A stretch of 64,000 nt of DNA, from contig NZ_VSEY01000057.1 in the NCBI RefSeq assembly GCF_008086045.1, positions 1-64,000 on the forward strand. Reading direction: 5' to 3'. A model generated the notes under the pieces. It was not told the DNA's origin. It worked only from the letters and a program-made list of their open reading frames with translations, and made no database searches. Origin of the DNA: Nonomuraea sp. PA05 (lineage in GTDB: Bacteria > Actinomycetota > Actinomycetes > Streptosporangiales > Streptosporangiaceae). The position numbers were made by a program, and so were the translations under genes. Below are positions 32,848 to 42,137 of the stretch, piece after piece. Numbering within the stretch: position 1 is the first letter of the stretch; each line of letters begins with the position of its first letter.

Positions 32848-34713
32848 GTGAGCGCTTTCGACGAGGTCTACCGGCGCAGCATCGACCAGCCCGAGCAGTT
32901 CTGGGGGGAGGCGGCCCGCGGGATCGACTGGGACGTGGCGCCCGCCACCGTGTACGGCGAGGGCCGCTGGTTCCCCGACGGACGGCTCAACACCTGCCAC
33001 AACGCCCTCGACCGGCATGTCGAGCGGGGCCGCGGCGAGCAGGCGGCGCTGATCTACGACAGTCCGGTGACCGGCACGGTCCGCGTGTACACCTATGCCG
33101 AGCTGCTGGACGAGGTGGCCAGGGCGGCGGGCATGCTGCGGGGGCTCGGGGTGGCGGCGGGCGACACCGTGGTGATCTACATGCCGATGGTGCCGGAGGC
33201 GGTGGTCGCGATGCTGGCCTGCGCCCGGCTCGGGGCGGTGCACTCGGTGGTGTTCGGCGGGTTCGCGGCCAGGGAGCTGGCGGTGCGGATCGACCACGCC
33301 AGGCCCAAGGTGGTGCTGTCGGCGTCGTGCGGGATCGAGCCGGCGCGGGTGGTGGCGTACAAGCCGCTGCTCGACGACGCGCTGGAGCAGGCGGAGCACC
33401 GCCCGGAGCGGTGCGTGATCCTGCAGCGCCCCCAGTGCGTGGCGGAGCTGCGCGAGGGCCGGGACCTCGACTGGGCGCGGGCGGTGGCGGGCGCGCAGAG
33501 CGTGCCGTGCGTGAGCGTGGCCGCGACCGACCCGCTGTACATCCTGTACACCTCGGGCACGACGGGCATGCCGAAGGGTGTCGTGCGCGACAACGGCGGC
33601 CACGCGGTGGCGCTGCACTGGAGCATGGCGCACGTGTACGGCGCCGCCCCCGGCGAGGTCTACTGGGCCGCCTCCGACGTGGGCTGGGTGGTGGGCCACT
33701 CCTACATCGTGTACGCGCCGCTGCTGGCGGGCTGCACGACGGTCCTGTACGAGGGCAAGCCGGTCGGCACCCCGGACCCGGGCGCGTTCTGGCGGGTGGT
33801 GGCGACGCACGACGTGCGGACGCTGTTCACGGCGCCGACCGCAATCCGCGCCATCAAGAAAGAGGACCCTTCCGGCAATTTCGCGAAAAAGTGGGACCTG
33901 TCGGGGTTGCGGTACCTGTTCCTCGCGGGCGAGCGGCTCGACCCCGACACCTACCACTGGGCGGGCGACCTGCTCGGCATCCCCGTCATCGACCACTGGT
34001 GGCAGACCGAGACCGGCTGGCCGATCGCCGCCAACTGCGTCGGCATCGAGCCGCTGCCCATCAAGCCAGGCTCCCCGACCAGGCCGGTGCCGGGCTGGGA
34101 CGTGCACGTCCTCGACGGCGACGGCGACGACTGCCCGCCCGGCACCGAGGGGTCGGTCACCGTGAAGCTGCCGCTGCCGCCCGGCGCGCTGCCCGCCCTC
34201 TACCGCGACGAGGCCCGCTTCCACCGCTCCTACCTGGAGCGCTACCCCGGCCACTACCTGACGGGCGACGGCGGCCACCTCGACGGCGACGGCTACCTCT
34301 ACGTCATGGGCCGCATCGACGACGTCATCAACGTGGCCGGGCACCGCCTGTCCACCGGCGCCATGGAGGAGGTCATCGCCGCCCACCCCGACGTCGCCGA
34401 GTGCGCGGTGATCGGCGTGGCCGACGAGCTGAAGGGCCAGCTCCCGATGGGGTTCGTGGTGCTCAAGGCGGGCGCGGAGCGCGACCCGGAGGAGATCGAG
34501 CGGGAGCTGACGGCGCTGGTGCGCGAGCGCATCGGCCCGGTGGCCGCGTTCCGCCGCGCCGTCGTGGTGTCCCGGCTGCCGAAGACCCGCTCGGGCAAGA
34601 TCCTGCGCGCCACGATGCGCAACATCGCCGACGGCGACCCGTACGACATCCCCTCCACCATCGAGGACCCGGGCGCGCTGCCGGAGATAGCACAGGCCGT
34701 GAAAGGAACGTGA
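32848..34713 (+). CDS. prpE: Acyl-CoA synthetase, propionyl/acetyl-CoA synthetase (PrpE-like)
   Basis: 621 residues from a GTG at 32848. It activates a short-chain acid to acyl-AMP and then acyl-CoA. The ATP-binding loop is YTSGTTGMPKG, the A5 region is WWQTETGWPI, the hinge and core motif is GRIDDVINVAGHRLS, and the acetylation-controlled lysine lies in KTRSGKILR. The short-chain acid-pocket residues cannot be judged by eye, but similarity to PrpE rather than Acs is suggested by GMPKGVVRDNGGHAVAL. It is a stand-alone gene. Confidence 0.9.
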   Translation: MSAFDEVYRRSIDQPEQFWGEAARGIDWDVAPATVYGEGRWFPDGRLNTCHNALDRHVERGRGEQAALIYDSPVTGTVRVYTYAELLDEVARAAGMLRGLGVAAGDTVVIYMPMVPEAVVAMLACARLGAVHSVVFGGFAARELAVRIDHARPKVVLSASCGIEPARVVAYKPLLDDALEQAEHRPERCVILQRPQCVAELREGRDLDWARAVAGAQSVPCVSVAATDPLYILYTSGTTGMPKGVVRDNGGHAVALHWSMAHVYGAAPGEVYWAASDVGWVVGHSYIVYAPLLAGCTTVLYEGKPVGTPDPGAFWRVVATHDVRTLFTAPTAIRAIKKEDPSGNFAKKWDLSGLRYLFLAGERLDPDTYHWAGDLLGIPVIDHWWQTETGWPIAANCVGIEPLPIKPGSPTRPVPGWDVHVLDGDGDDCPPGTEGSVTVKLPLPPGALPALYRDEARFHRSYLERYPGHYLTGDGGHLDGDGYLYVMGRIDDVINVAGHRLSTGAMEEVIAAHPDVAECAVIGVADELKGQLPMGFVVLKAGAERDPEEIERELTALVRERIGPVAAFRRAVVVSRLPKTRSGKILRATMRNIADGDPYDIPSTIEDPGALPEIAQAVKGT

Positions 34714-34808
34714 CGCGCGGGTGACGTCTCGGTCGCTGTGGCGAACAAGCCTGCGCCGATCGGGGCGTTCATCGCATGATGGGACATCCCAGTCCCAGGG
34801 AGAAGGCC

Positions 34809-37637
34809 ATGATCGACACCCCGAGCTACGCCGACGCCCTGAGGATTCTCGGCTGCAAGGACGGCAGGCTCGTCAAGGTGATCGGGCTCGCCTCCGAGGC
34901 CGAGCGCACCGGCTGGGCGCTGGCGGGCGGCACCCGGCTCACCACGAGCCTGCGCGACATGCGCGACGGCATCGTCTCCTACGGCGAGGACCTCGTCCGC
35001 CGCATGCCCGAGCTGAAGAGCGGCGTGAACCGCTTCACGCGCACCCAGCGGCTGGCCGCGGCGCACGCCGCGATCGTCGTGGCGGCCTGGTTCGAGGCGC
35101 TCGGCGAGGCGAAGCTGCCCTTCACGCTGGACCAGCTCGACCGCGGCGACCGCATCTCGCACGGCGTGCCGACGGCAGAACGCTACGCCAGGCTGCTGGC
35201 GGGCCTGCTGCTGGAGCGGCTGCCCACGCCCGAGCCGCACGTGCCGTACGCCGAGACCCGCGCCGACGTGGAACGTGCCTACCTGCGCATGTCCGAGGCC
35301 ATGACCGGGTACGTCGGCGGCCTGTCCGTCTGGGACGAGCTGGCCGTGGAGGACCAGCTCGCGCTGCCCCGCCTGCTGTCGGAGGGGCCGACCGCGCACG
35401 CGCTGCGCATCTACGACGAGGACTACCGGTCGCTGGCGCTCGACAGCCACGAGTTCGGGGTGCGCAGCCTGGTCACCGAACGGCCGCAGCCGGCCACGGC
35501 GCTGTCGCGGGTGGCGTGGCTGCTGGCCGAGCTGGCCCCGCCCCGGGTCGGCGACCGCCCGATGATCCACCAGGTCAGGATGGCCGCCAACGCCCTCGAC
35601 CAGCCGCTCCTGCTGGCCGGCAAGCTGCCCGAGGACGTCTACCTGCCGCTGCTCGGCGAGGGCTACCTCAGCCCGCGCTGCCGGGTGGCGGAGCTGAGCC
35701 GCGAGTCCTCGCCCGCCGAGCGGAGCTGGTGGGACAGGCAGCGGCTGCTGCCCGACGCGGAGGCGTTCCTGGTCGGCCACCTCACCTCGCTGCGCGCCAC
35801 GCAGACGCCGCTGCTCGTGCTGGGCGAGCCGGGCTCCGGCAAGACGAAGCTGACCGAGGTGCTGGGCGCCCGCCTGGCCAGGTCGGAGTTCCTGCCGTTC
35901 CGGGTGGAGCTGCGCGCCGTGCGGGCCCTGGCGGACCTGGACGGGCAGATCGAGCAGGCCGTCGGCGAGGTGCTGGGGCGGGAGGTGCCCTACGCCGACC
36001 TGGTGGCCGCCGGTGACGGCGCGATGCCGGTGATCCTGCTGGACGGCTTCGACGAGCTGGTGCAGGGCGGCCTCAACCGCTACGACTACCTGGAGCGGGT
36101 GCGCGAGTTCCAGGCCAGGGAGGCGGCGCTCGGGCGGCCCGTCGCGGTCATCGTGACCAGCCGCACGGTGGTGGCCGACCGCGTCCGCTTCCCCGACGGG
36201 CTGCTGGCGCTGCAGCTCCTGCCGTTCGACGACGACCAGGTGCGCCAGTGGCTCGACATCTGGGACCAGGCCAACCGCGGCCTGCTCGCCAGGCGCGACC
36301 TCAAGCCGCTGCCCGCGCGGGCGGCGCTCGTCCACGGCGAGATGGCCAGGCAGCCGCTGCTCCTGCTGCTGCTCGCGCTCTACGACGCCGGCGGCAACGC
36401 GCTGCAGCACGACCACGGCCCGCTGCGCAGGTCCCGCCTGTACGAGGTGCTGCTGCGCGACTACACCGAACGCGAGACGGGCGGCGCCCGCCGGGTCGTC
36501 ATCGACCAGGAGCTGGTGCTGCTCGGCGCGGTCGCGCTGTCCATGCTGGCCCGCGGCAGCCAGGTCATCACCGACGAGCAGCTCGACCGCGACCTGCCCG
36601 CCCTCTGCCACGGCGGCGAGGACGACCAGGACGACGAGGAGGAACGCGTCGACTGGGCGCGCAAGGCCACCGAACGCTTCTTTTTCGTGCGCAGGAAGGG
36701 GCACGCGTTCCTGCACTCCACGTTCGGCGAGTTCCTGGTGGCCTGGCTCACCCTGTACGCGCTGCGCGACCTCGACCGGCGCCGCCGCCTGGCGGGCGAC
36801 GAGCCGCTCGCCGTCGTCCAGGCGGTGGACGACGACCTGCTGTACGCGGTCACCTCCCACTCGTGCCTGGCCGAGCGCGGCCCCGCCGTCGGCTTCATCG
36901 TGGAGCTGCTGGAGGAGGTGCCGGCGGCGGTGCGGGCGCGCTGCGCCGAGTTACTCGCGGGCCTGCTGCGGCGGGCCCTGTACGAGCGGACGCGCCGCCA
37001 CTTCACCGGCTTCCGCCCCGTCCGGCACACGATCACCCGCCGCCTGGCCGCCTACTCGGCCAACCTCACCCTGCTCATCGTCGCCGTCTCGGACGAGCCC
37101 GTCGCGGTGTCGTCCATCCTGCCGGGGCCCGGCCACCTGGAGCGCTGGTCGGCGCTCACCCACCTGTGGAAGGGCCAGCTCGGCGTGGACGGCTGGGCCG
37201 GGCTGGTCACCGCGCTGTCCGCGCACCGCGTGGTGGTGGACGGCGAGGAGGACGTCGTGCTCGGCGGCACGGAGCCCAGCGGGATGGGCGACGTCGTCGT
37301 CGCGGTCGCCACCGGGCACGCGCCCCGCCACCGCAGGCTGCTCGACCTGCTGCTGCGGGCGCTGGGGGAGGGGCAGGCGCTGCCGTTCCGCGACCGCGCC
37401 GGCATCCTGGACGAGCTGCTGCGCACGGTCGCCGTCCGCTCGCCCGCGATGCACCAGGCGCTGGGCGCGATGTGGCACGAGGAGGGCGCCGACCGGGCCG
37501 CGCTCAAGCCGCTGCTGCAGGCGATGCTCGCCGACCCGGCCGACCGGATGGCGACGTGGGAGCAGCTCGTCAAGTCCGGCGTCCCCGAGAGCGCGCTGTG
37601 GGAGATCCACCAGGACGTCCTGCACCCGGACGGCTGA
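34809..37637 (+). CDS. NACHT-domain STAND NTPase (bacterial NLR-like) with N-terminal helical domain
   Basis: 942 residues. The N-terminal about 290 residues are helical, with the NACHT-N-terminal-helical (NNH) look of actinomycete NLR-like proteins (RFTRTQRLAAAHAAIVVAAWFEAL near 75-100). NACHT: Walker A LGEPGSGKTKL near 337, Walker B VILLDGFDEL near 407, sensor VAVIVTSRT near 452, and a winged helix ending in FLHSTFGEFLVAW. The C-terminal about 300 residues are helical repeats rather than leucine-rich repeats. No effector nuclease or TIR is fused. Family members include antiphage bNACHT proteins. It is a single gene with its own ribosome site AGGGAGAAGG. Confidence 0.83.
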   Translation: MIDTPSYADALRILGCKDGRLVKVIGLASEAERTGWALAGGTRLTTSLRDMRDGIVSYGEDLVRRMPELKSGVNRFTRTQRLAAAHAAIVVAAWFEALGEAKLPFTLDQLDRGDRISHGVPTAERYARLLAGLLLERLPTPEPHVPYAETRADVERAYLRMSEAMTGYVGGLSVWDELAVEDQLALPRLLSEGPTAHALRIYDEDYRSLALDSHEFGVRSLVTERPQPATALSRVAWLLAELAPPRVGDRPMIHQVRMAANALDQPLLLAGKLPEDVYLPLLGEGYLSPRCRVAELSRESSPAERSWWDRQRLLPDAEAFLVGHLTSLRATQTPLLVLGEPGSGKTKLTEVLGARLARSEFLPFRVELRAVRALADLDGQIEQAVGEVLGREVPYADLVAAGDGAMPVILLDGFDELVQGGLNRYDYLERVREFQAREAALGRPVAVIVTSRTVVADRVRFPDGLLALQLLPFDDDQVRQWLDIWDQANRGLLARRDLKPLPARAALVHGEMARQPLLLLLLALYDAGGNALQHDHGPLRRSRLYEVLLRDYTERETGGARRVVIDQELVLLGAVALSMLARGSQVITDEQLDRDLPALCHGGEDDQDDEEERVDWARKATERFFFVRRKGHAFLHSTFGEFLVAWLTLYALRDLDRRRRLAGDEPLAVVQAVDDDLLYAVTSHSCLAERGPAVGFIVELLEEVPAAVRARCAELLAGLLRRALYERTRRHFTGFRPVRHTITRRLAAYSANLTLLIVAVSDEPVAVSSILPGPGHLERWSALTHLWKGQLGVDGWAGLVTALSAHRVVVDGEEDVVLGGTEPSGMGDVVVAVATGHAPRHRRLLDLLLRALGEGQALPFRDRAGILDELLRTVAVRSPAMHQALGAMWHEEGADRAALKPLLQAMLADPADRMATWEQLVKSGVPESALWEIHQDVLHPDG

Positions 37638-38840
37638 TCACTGCGTCGAGGCGGGGTCGGCGGGCAGCTCCACCGTGATCGTCAGCCCGCCCTCGTCACG
37701 CGGCCTGGCCAGCACCGTCCCGCCGTGCGCCTCCGCGATCACCCGCACGATCGACAGCCCGAGCCCGCTGCCCCGGTCCGACCGCAGCCGGTCGCCGTGC
37801 AGCCGCCTGAACGGCTCGAAGATCGTCTCTATCTCGTACGGCGGCACCTGCAGCCCGGTGTTGGCCACCACCAGCTCCACCCGGTCGGCCCGCCCGCGCG
37901 TCGTCACCCACACCTCGCCCTTGGCATGGTTGTGCCGGATCGCGTTCTCCACCAGGTTCTGCACCAGCCGCTCCACCAGCACCGCCTCCCCGGCCGTCGG
38001 CGCGGAGTCCAGCAGCCGGTGGATGCTCACCTCCCGCTCGGCCGCCTCGGCCGCCGCCTGGTCGAGGACGTGCTCGGCCACGTCCGTCAGGTCGAACGGC
38101 CGCCGGTCCAGCACCGCCTGCTCGCCCTCGGCCAGCGCCAGCAGGCCGTCGATGAGGCGTTCGTGGCGGGCGTTGACCAGCAGCAGCGACTCGCCGAGCC
38201 GCTTGACGTCGTCGGTGGCGTCGGGGCGGCGCACGGCCACGTCCACCAGCGTGCGGTTGATCGTCAGCGGGGTGCGCAGCTCGTGAGCGGCGTTGGCGAC
38301 GAACTTGCGCTGCCCGTCGAACGAGCGGGCCAGCCGGGTGTGCATCGTGTCGAAGGTATCGGCCAGCGCCTTGATCTCGTCGTGCGGGCCGTCGAAGCTG
38401 ATCCGCTGCTTCAGGTCCTGACCCAGCAGGACCCGCCGCGCGTCCTGACCCAGCAGGACCCGCTGCGCCGTGTCGTTGACCGACCTGAGCGGGCGCAACA
38501 CCCATCCGGCCGCCCGCCAGCCCAGCCCGAAGGCGAGCCCGGCCCCGCCCAGCACGCCGACGGGGCCCCAGACGCGGATGCCGGCCAGCGTGTCGGCCTG
38601 GTAGACGGCCCTGACCTGGTCGGCGCGTTTCCTGGCGACCTCGTACTGCTGCGAGAAGCGCTCGAACCAGCCGGGGCCGTACTGCTCCGGCACGTCCACC
38701 TGGATGTGCGCCGGCGTGAGCAGGCCGTTGCGGTACTCGAGGCTCTGCCGCACCACGACGTAGAGCGCGGCCACGACGGCGACGCCGAGCACCAGGAACA
38801 CGCCGGCGCACGCCAGGGCGAAACGCATGCGCACGCTCAT
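37638..38840 (-). CDS. Membrane sensor histidine kinase (OmpR-type system)
   Basis: 400 residues. A first membrane helix is at about 6-30 and a periplasmic or extracellular loop of about 70 residues follows. The second membrane helix is near 105-125, then HAMP, then HisKA with FVANAAHELRTPLT and HATPase with LVENAIRHNHAKG, the VVANTG box and GSGLGLSIVR. The HAMP region carries a 9-residue tandem duplication (VLLGQDARR). The start ATG 38840 overlaps the response-regulator stop by ATGA, so the kinase is made after its regulator. It autophosphorylates on the H-box His and passes phosphate to the gene upstream. Confidence 0.92.
   Translation of the reverse strand: MSVRMRFALACAGVFLVLGVAVVAALYVVVRQSLEYRNGLLTPAHIQVDVPEQYGPGWFERFSQQYEVARKRADQVRAVYQADTLAGIRVWGPVGVLGGAGLAFGLGWRAAGWVLRPLRSVNDTAQRVLLGQDARRVLLGQDLKQRISFDGPHDEIKALADTFDTMHTRLARSFDGQRKFVANAAHELRTPLTINRTLVDVAVRRPDATDDVKRLGESLLLVNARHERLIDGLLALAEGEQAVLDRRPFDLTDVAEHVLDQAAAEAAEREVSIHRLLDSAPTAGEAVLVERLVQNLVENAIRHNHAKGEVWVTTRGRADRVELVVANTGLQVPPYEIETIFEPFRRLHGDRLRSDRGSGLGLSIVRVIAEAHGGTVLARPRDEGGLTITVELPADPASTQ
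38415..38468 (-). repeat. 27-bp tandem duplication in the HAMP region of a kinase
   Basis: 38415-38441 and 38442-38468 match at 26 of 27 positions and add nine in-frame residues. Confidence 0.95.
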
Positions 38841-39493
38841 GGGATGCGGTACCCCGATCCCGGCACGGTCTCGATGACCTGCGGCTCGCCGAGCTTCTTG
38901 CGCAGCTTCATCATCGTCGTGCGCACCGTGTTCGTGAACGGGTCGATGTGCTCGTCCCACACCTTCTCCAGCAGCGTCTCCGCCGACACCACCGCCCCGC
39001 GCGCCCGCAGCAGCTCGGCCAGCACGCCGAACTCCTTACGGGCCAGCGGCACGTACCGGCCGTCGCGGAACACCTGCCGGTGCGCCCAGTCCAGCCGCAC
39101 CCCCGCCCGCTCCAGCATCGGCGGGTCCGCCTTGCGCGCCCGCCGCCCGAGCGCGTGCACCCGCGCCACCAGCTCCTCGAACGCGAACGGCTTGGGCAGG
39201 TAGTCGTCGGCCCCCAGCGACAGCCCCGCCACCCTGGCCCGCACGTCGGAGGCCGCCGTCAGCATGAGCACCCGCACCAGCCAGCCCTGCTCCACCACCG
39301 CCCTGCACACCTCGTCGCCGTGCGTGCCCGGCAGGTCCCTGTCGAGGATCAGCACGTCGTAGTCGTGCACCCCGAGCCGCTCCAGCGCCGCCTCGCCGTC
39401 GTAGGCGACGTCCACGGCCAGCGCCTCTCCGCGCAGCCCCTCGGCGATCGAGTCGGCGAGCATGCGCTCGTCCTCGGCGATCAGAACACGCAC
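38837..39493 (-). CDS. OmpR/PhoB-family response regulator
   Basis: 218 residues. The receiver is at about 1-115, with phospho-Asp in VLILDRDLPG, the Thr in MLTAASD, and Lys in YLPKPFAFEELVARV. The winged-helix domain is at about 125-216, ending in VRTTMMKLRKKLG and VPGSGYRI. It is the first gene of the pair with the downstream histidine kinase (ATGA overlap). The targets are unknown. Confidence 0.95.
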   Translation of the reverse strand: MRVLIAEDERMLADSIAEGLRGEALAVDVAYDGEAALERLGVHDYDVLILDRDLPGTHGDEVCRAVVEQGWLVRVLMLTAASDVRARVAGLSLGADDYLPKPFAFEELVARVHALGRRARKADPPMLERAGVRLDWAHRQVFRDGRYVPLARKEFGVLAELLRARGAVVSAETLLEKVWDEHIDPFTNTVRTTMMKLRKKLGEPQVIETVPGSGYRIP

Positions 39494-39584
39494 CCGCGCC
39501 CCCCAAGATCTTCAAATGCCGTTCAGTGTGGAGGGCCCGGCATAACGCGGGCATAACCACCACTTCCCTGGCAGGCTAGCGGGA

Positions 39585-39720
39585 TTCGCGGTCAGACCCG
39601 GCCGCGCTCCGCAGGTTCGCGATCAGATCCGGCCGCGCTCACCCGCCACGCGTGAGAGCCGGCCGCGCTCACCCGCCACGCGTCAGAGCCAGCCGCGCTT
39701 TTCCGCCACCCGGACCGCCT
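39585..39720. repeat. Array of about 30-bp imperfect repeats reaching into the end of a gene
   Basis: 39631-39660 and 39661-39690 differ at one base of 30. A diverged version at 39691-39720 lies in the coding end of the next gene. An earlier pair shares TTCGCG-TCAGA-CCGGCCGCGCTC (39585 and 39616). Each copy carries the TCAGA sequence around the stop codon. Confidence 0.85.
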
Positions 39721-40306
39721 CCGCGCGGTTGCGCGCGCCCGTCTTGCCGATCGCCGACGACAGGTAGTTGCGGACGGTGCCCTCCGTCAGGAACAGCCGC
39801 CGGGCGATCGCCGCGACGGTCGGCTCGCCGGACGCCACCCGCAGCACCTCCGCCTCCCGCTGGGTGAGCGGGCTGGGGCCGGTGGTCAGCGCCGTCACGG
39901 CCAGCCTGGGGTCGATGACCTGCTCGCCCGCCATCACCTTGCGGACGGCCGCGGCCAGCTCGGCGGCCGGCGCGTCCTTGACCACGAACCCGGCCACGCC
40001 CGCGTCCAGCGCCCTGCTGAGGTAGCCGGGCCTGCCGAACGTGGTCACGATGATCACCCGGCGGTCGCGGAGCCGTTCGGCCACCTCCAGGCCGGACAGG
40101 CCGGGCATCTCGATGTCGAGCAGGATCACGTCGGGGTCGTGCTCGTACGCCGCCGCCGGCACCTCGTCGCCGCGGCCGACCTCGGCCACCACCTCGATGT
40201 CGTCCTCCAGGCCGAGCAGCGCGGCCAGGCCGCCCCTGACGAGGTCCTGGTCGTCGGCGATCAGCACCCGGATCACGCCGTCGGCGCTCATGCGGCCCTG
40301 GGTCAC
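39683..40306 (-). CDS. NarL/FixJ-family response regulator
   Basis: About 207 residues. The start is uncertain: GTG 40306 overlaps the kinase stop (GTGA) and has GGAG before it, while ATG 40291 and GTG 40276 (VIRVLIADDQD) also fit. The receiver has phospho-Asp in VILLDIEMPG and the Lys in FVVKDAPA. The LuxR HTH is LTQREAEVLRVASGEPTVAAIARRLFLTEGTVRNYLSSA in segments. It is the last gene of the ABC transporter/kinase operon. By family it would activate the transporter genes. Confidence 0.92.
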   Translation of the reverse strand: MTQGRMSADGVIRVLIADDQDLVRGGLAALLGLEDDIEVVAEVGRGDEVPAAAYEHDPDVILLDIEMPGLSGLEVAERLRDRRVIIVTTFGRPGYLSRALDAGVAGFVVKDAPAAELAAAVRKVMAGEQVIDPRLAVTALTTGPSPLTQREAEVLRVASGEPTVAAIARRLFLTEGTVRNYLSSAIGKTGARNRAEAVRVAEKRGWL

Positions 40307-41421
40307 GGCGTCTCCACGGGAATCTGCGCGTAGAGGCGGTAGCCGCCCCCGGGCAGGGCGCCGACCTCCAGGCGCCCGCCGGCGGCGCCGACCCGCTCCG
40401 CCAGCCCCGTCAGCCCGTTGCCCTTGCCCGGTGCCTCCCCGGCCGGACAACCGTCGTCACGAACCTCCACCGCCGCCATCCTCCCGTCCACCCCCAGGCG
40501 GATGTCGCACCGCCGGGCCCGGCTGTGGCGCAGCACGTTCGTGGCCGCCTCCCGTACGACCCACGCGAGCTGCGCCTCCGCATCGGCCGGAATGGGCCCG
40601 TCGGCGGGGGAGACCGCCACCTCGATCCCCGCCACCCCCAGGTTGCGGGTCGCGTTCTCCAGCTCCTGCGACAACGACGGCGCGCGATACCCGGCGATGG
40701 CGTGCCGCACCTCGTCCAGCGCCCGCCGCGCGGCCCCCTCCACCTCGGCCATCTCCCTGGCGGCCCGCCCGGCGTCGGACGCGGCCAGCCGCGCGGCGAG
40801 CTGGCTCCTGATCGTGATGGAGGTGAGCGTGTGCCCCAGGGTGTCGTGCAGGTCCCTGGCGAAGCGCAGCCGCTCGTTCTCCACGGCCAGCCGCGCCACC
40901 TCGCCCCGCGCCTCGTTCAGCCGGGCGATGAGCAGCCCCATGCTCTTCATCGCCCCTCCGGCCATCGCCTGCACCGCGATGACCAGCGGCACCCACCACA
41001 CCTGCGACGGCGGCACGCCCTTCCACAGCAGCGCCGCCACCACCACGACCGCCGTCGCGGCCGCCGCCGCGGCGAAGGCGCGGGTGCCCATCGACGCGCC
41101 CAGCGCGCTGACCGCGAACACGAACGAGACGTACGCCCACGGCGCCCCGAACAGCGGCAGCAACGCCAGCCCCGACCCGATCAGCCCCGCCAGCGCCCAC
41201 GGCAGCGGCGAGCCCGCCGACGGGCTCAGCATCCGCCACATGATCATCATCCAGCAGGCCGCGAACACCGCCACCAGCCCCAGCGCCGCCACCACCGCCG
41301 GTGGCCGGGGGCCGTCGGCGAGGAACGTCCAGAGCGGCCAGGAGATCAGCAGCAGCCAGGCGGCGGAGCTCACCCGGGCCGCGGTCCCGCCCCTGCCGAC
41401 GTCGAGCTGCGAGAGCGTCAT
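40303..41421 (-). CDS. HisKA_3-type sensor histidine kinase
   Basis: 372 residues with about five or six hydrophobic segments in the first 180 residues, so a membrane-embedded sensor. The dimerisation/phosphoacceptor motif is RFARDLHDTLGHTLTSITI, the N-box EAATNVLRHSRA, and the G-boxes VRDDGCP and GNGLTGLAERV. It overlaps the permease stop upstream by ATGA and the regulator gene downstream. It belongs to the DesK/LnrJ-like kinase group and probably senses membrane-active compounds handled by the adjoining ABC exporter (inference from layout). Confidence 0.92.
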   Translation of the reverse strand: MTLSQLDVGRGGTAARVSSAAWLLLISWPLWTFLADGPRPPAVVAALGLVAVFAACWMMIMWRMLSPSAGSPLPWALAGLIGSGLALLPLFGAPWAYVSFVFAVSALGASMGTRAFAAAAAATAVVVVAALLWKGVPPSQVWWVPLVIAVQAMAGGAMKSMGLLIARLNEARGEVARLAVENERLRFARDLHDTLGHTLTSITIRSQLAARLAASDAGRAAREMAEVEGAARRALDEVRHAIAGYRAPSLSQELENATRNLGVAGIEVAVSPADGPIPADAEAQLAWVVREAATNVLRHSRARRCDIRLGVDGRMAAVEVRDDGCPAGEAPGKGNGLTGLAERVGAAGGRLEVGALPGGGYRLYAQIPVETP

Positions 41422-42137
41422 AGTGCCCGACGGTAACGCCACAGGGCCAGCGCGGCGAAGAGCGCGGTCCACGCCGCCAGCACGGCCAGCGACGTGCCCG
41501 CCGGCGCCAGCCCGTCCAGCGTCCGCCAGCCCAGCGAGCCCGCCGCGTAGGCGGGGCTGTACTCGGCCACCGTGCGCATGCCCGCCGGCATGGACTCCAC
41601 GGGCAGCCACAGCCCGCCCAGGACGGTCAGCAGGAAGTAGACGATCATCATGGCCAGGTTCGCGCCCTGCCCCCGGATCGCGTACCCGAAGGCCGTGCCG
41701 AGCGCCGCGAACGGCAGCACGCCCGCCCAGATCAGCACGGCCAGCAGCGGCCACGTCTCGAGCGGCAGCCGCACGCCCGACAGCAGCGCCCCGCCGGCCA
41801 GCACCACGACGATGCTCGGCAGCACCATGATCGCGCCGCTGACCAGCTTGGCCGTCACGTAGCCGTGCGCGGGCAGCGGCGTGATCGCGAGCTGCGCCAG
41901 CCAGCCCTTCGAACGCTCCAGCGCGATGGCGCCCCCGATGAACAGCGCAGAACCCATCGCGCCGTACGTGGCCATCGACACCATCGCGTACGCCTCGAAG
42001 TCGTCCACCCCGGGCGGCGTGACGCTGAGCACCCGCGTGAACACCAGATAGATGCCGAGCGGGAAGAACGTCGTCATGACCAGCCCCATCGGGTTGCGCA
42101 AGCCGCGCACCAGCTCCAGCCGCAGGTACGGCCCCAT
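41418..42137 (-). CDS. ABC-2 type transporter permease
   Basis: 239 residues with six hydrophobic segments. It contains the ABC-2 conserved loop IAITPL-like LAITPLPAHGYVTAKL between TM2 and TM3, with SKGWLAQLA before it. It is the single permease pairing with the ATPase encoded just upstream (ATGA overlap at 42137), forming a half-transporter dimer. Likely an exporter of an antibiotic or lipid-like compound, judging by its two-component neighbours. Confidence 0.88.
   Translation of the reverse strand: MGPYLRLELVRGLRNPMGLVMTTFFPLGIYLVFTRVLSVTPPGVDDFEAYAMVSMATYGAMGSALFIGGAIALERSKGWLAQLAITPLPAHGYVTAKLVSGAIMVLPSIVVVLAGGALLSGVRLPLETWPLLAVLIWAGVLPFAALGTAFGYAIRGQGANLAMMIVYFLLTVLGGLWLPVESMPAGMRTVAEYSPAYAAGSLGWRTLDGLAPAGTSLAVLAAWTALFAALALWRYRRAL

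Noticed and set aside
34299..36860. 853-codon frame antisense to the NACHT gene
   Set aside because: Shadow frame; no domain, and the sense strand shows Walker motifs in order.
39585..39720. CRISPR-like array
   Set aside because: The units are adjacent without spacers and one lies in a coding sequence; no cas genes are near. Same for 25441-25560 and 45031-45114.
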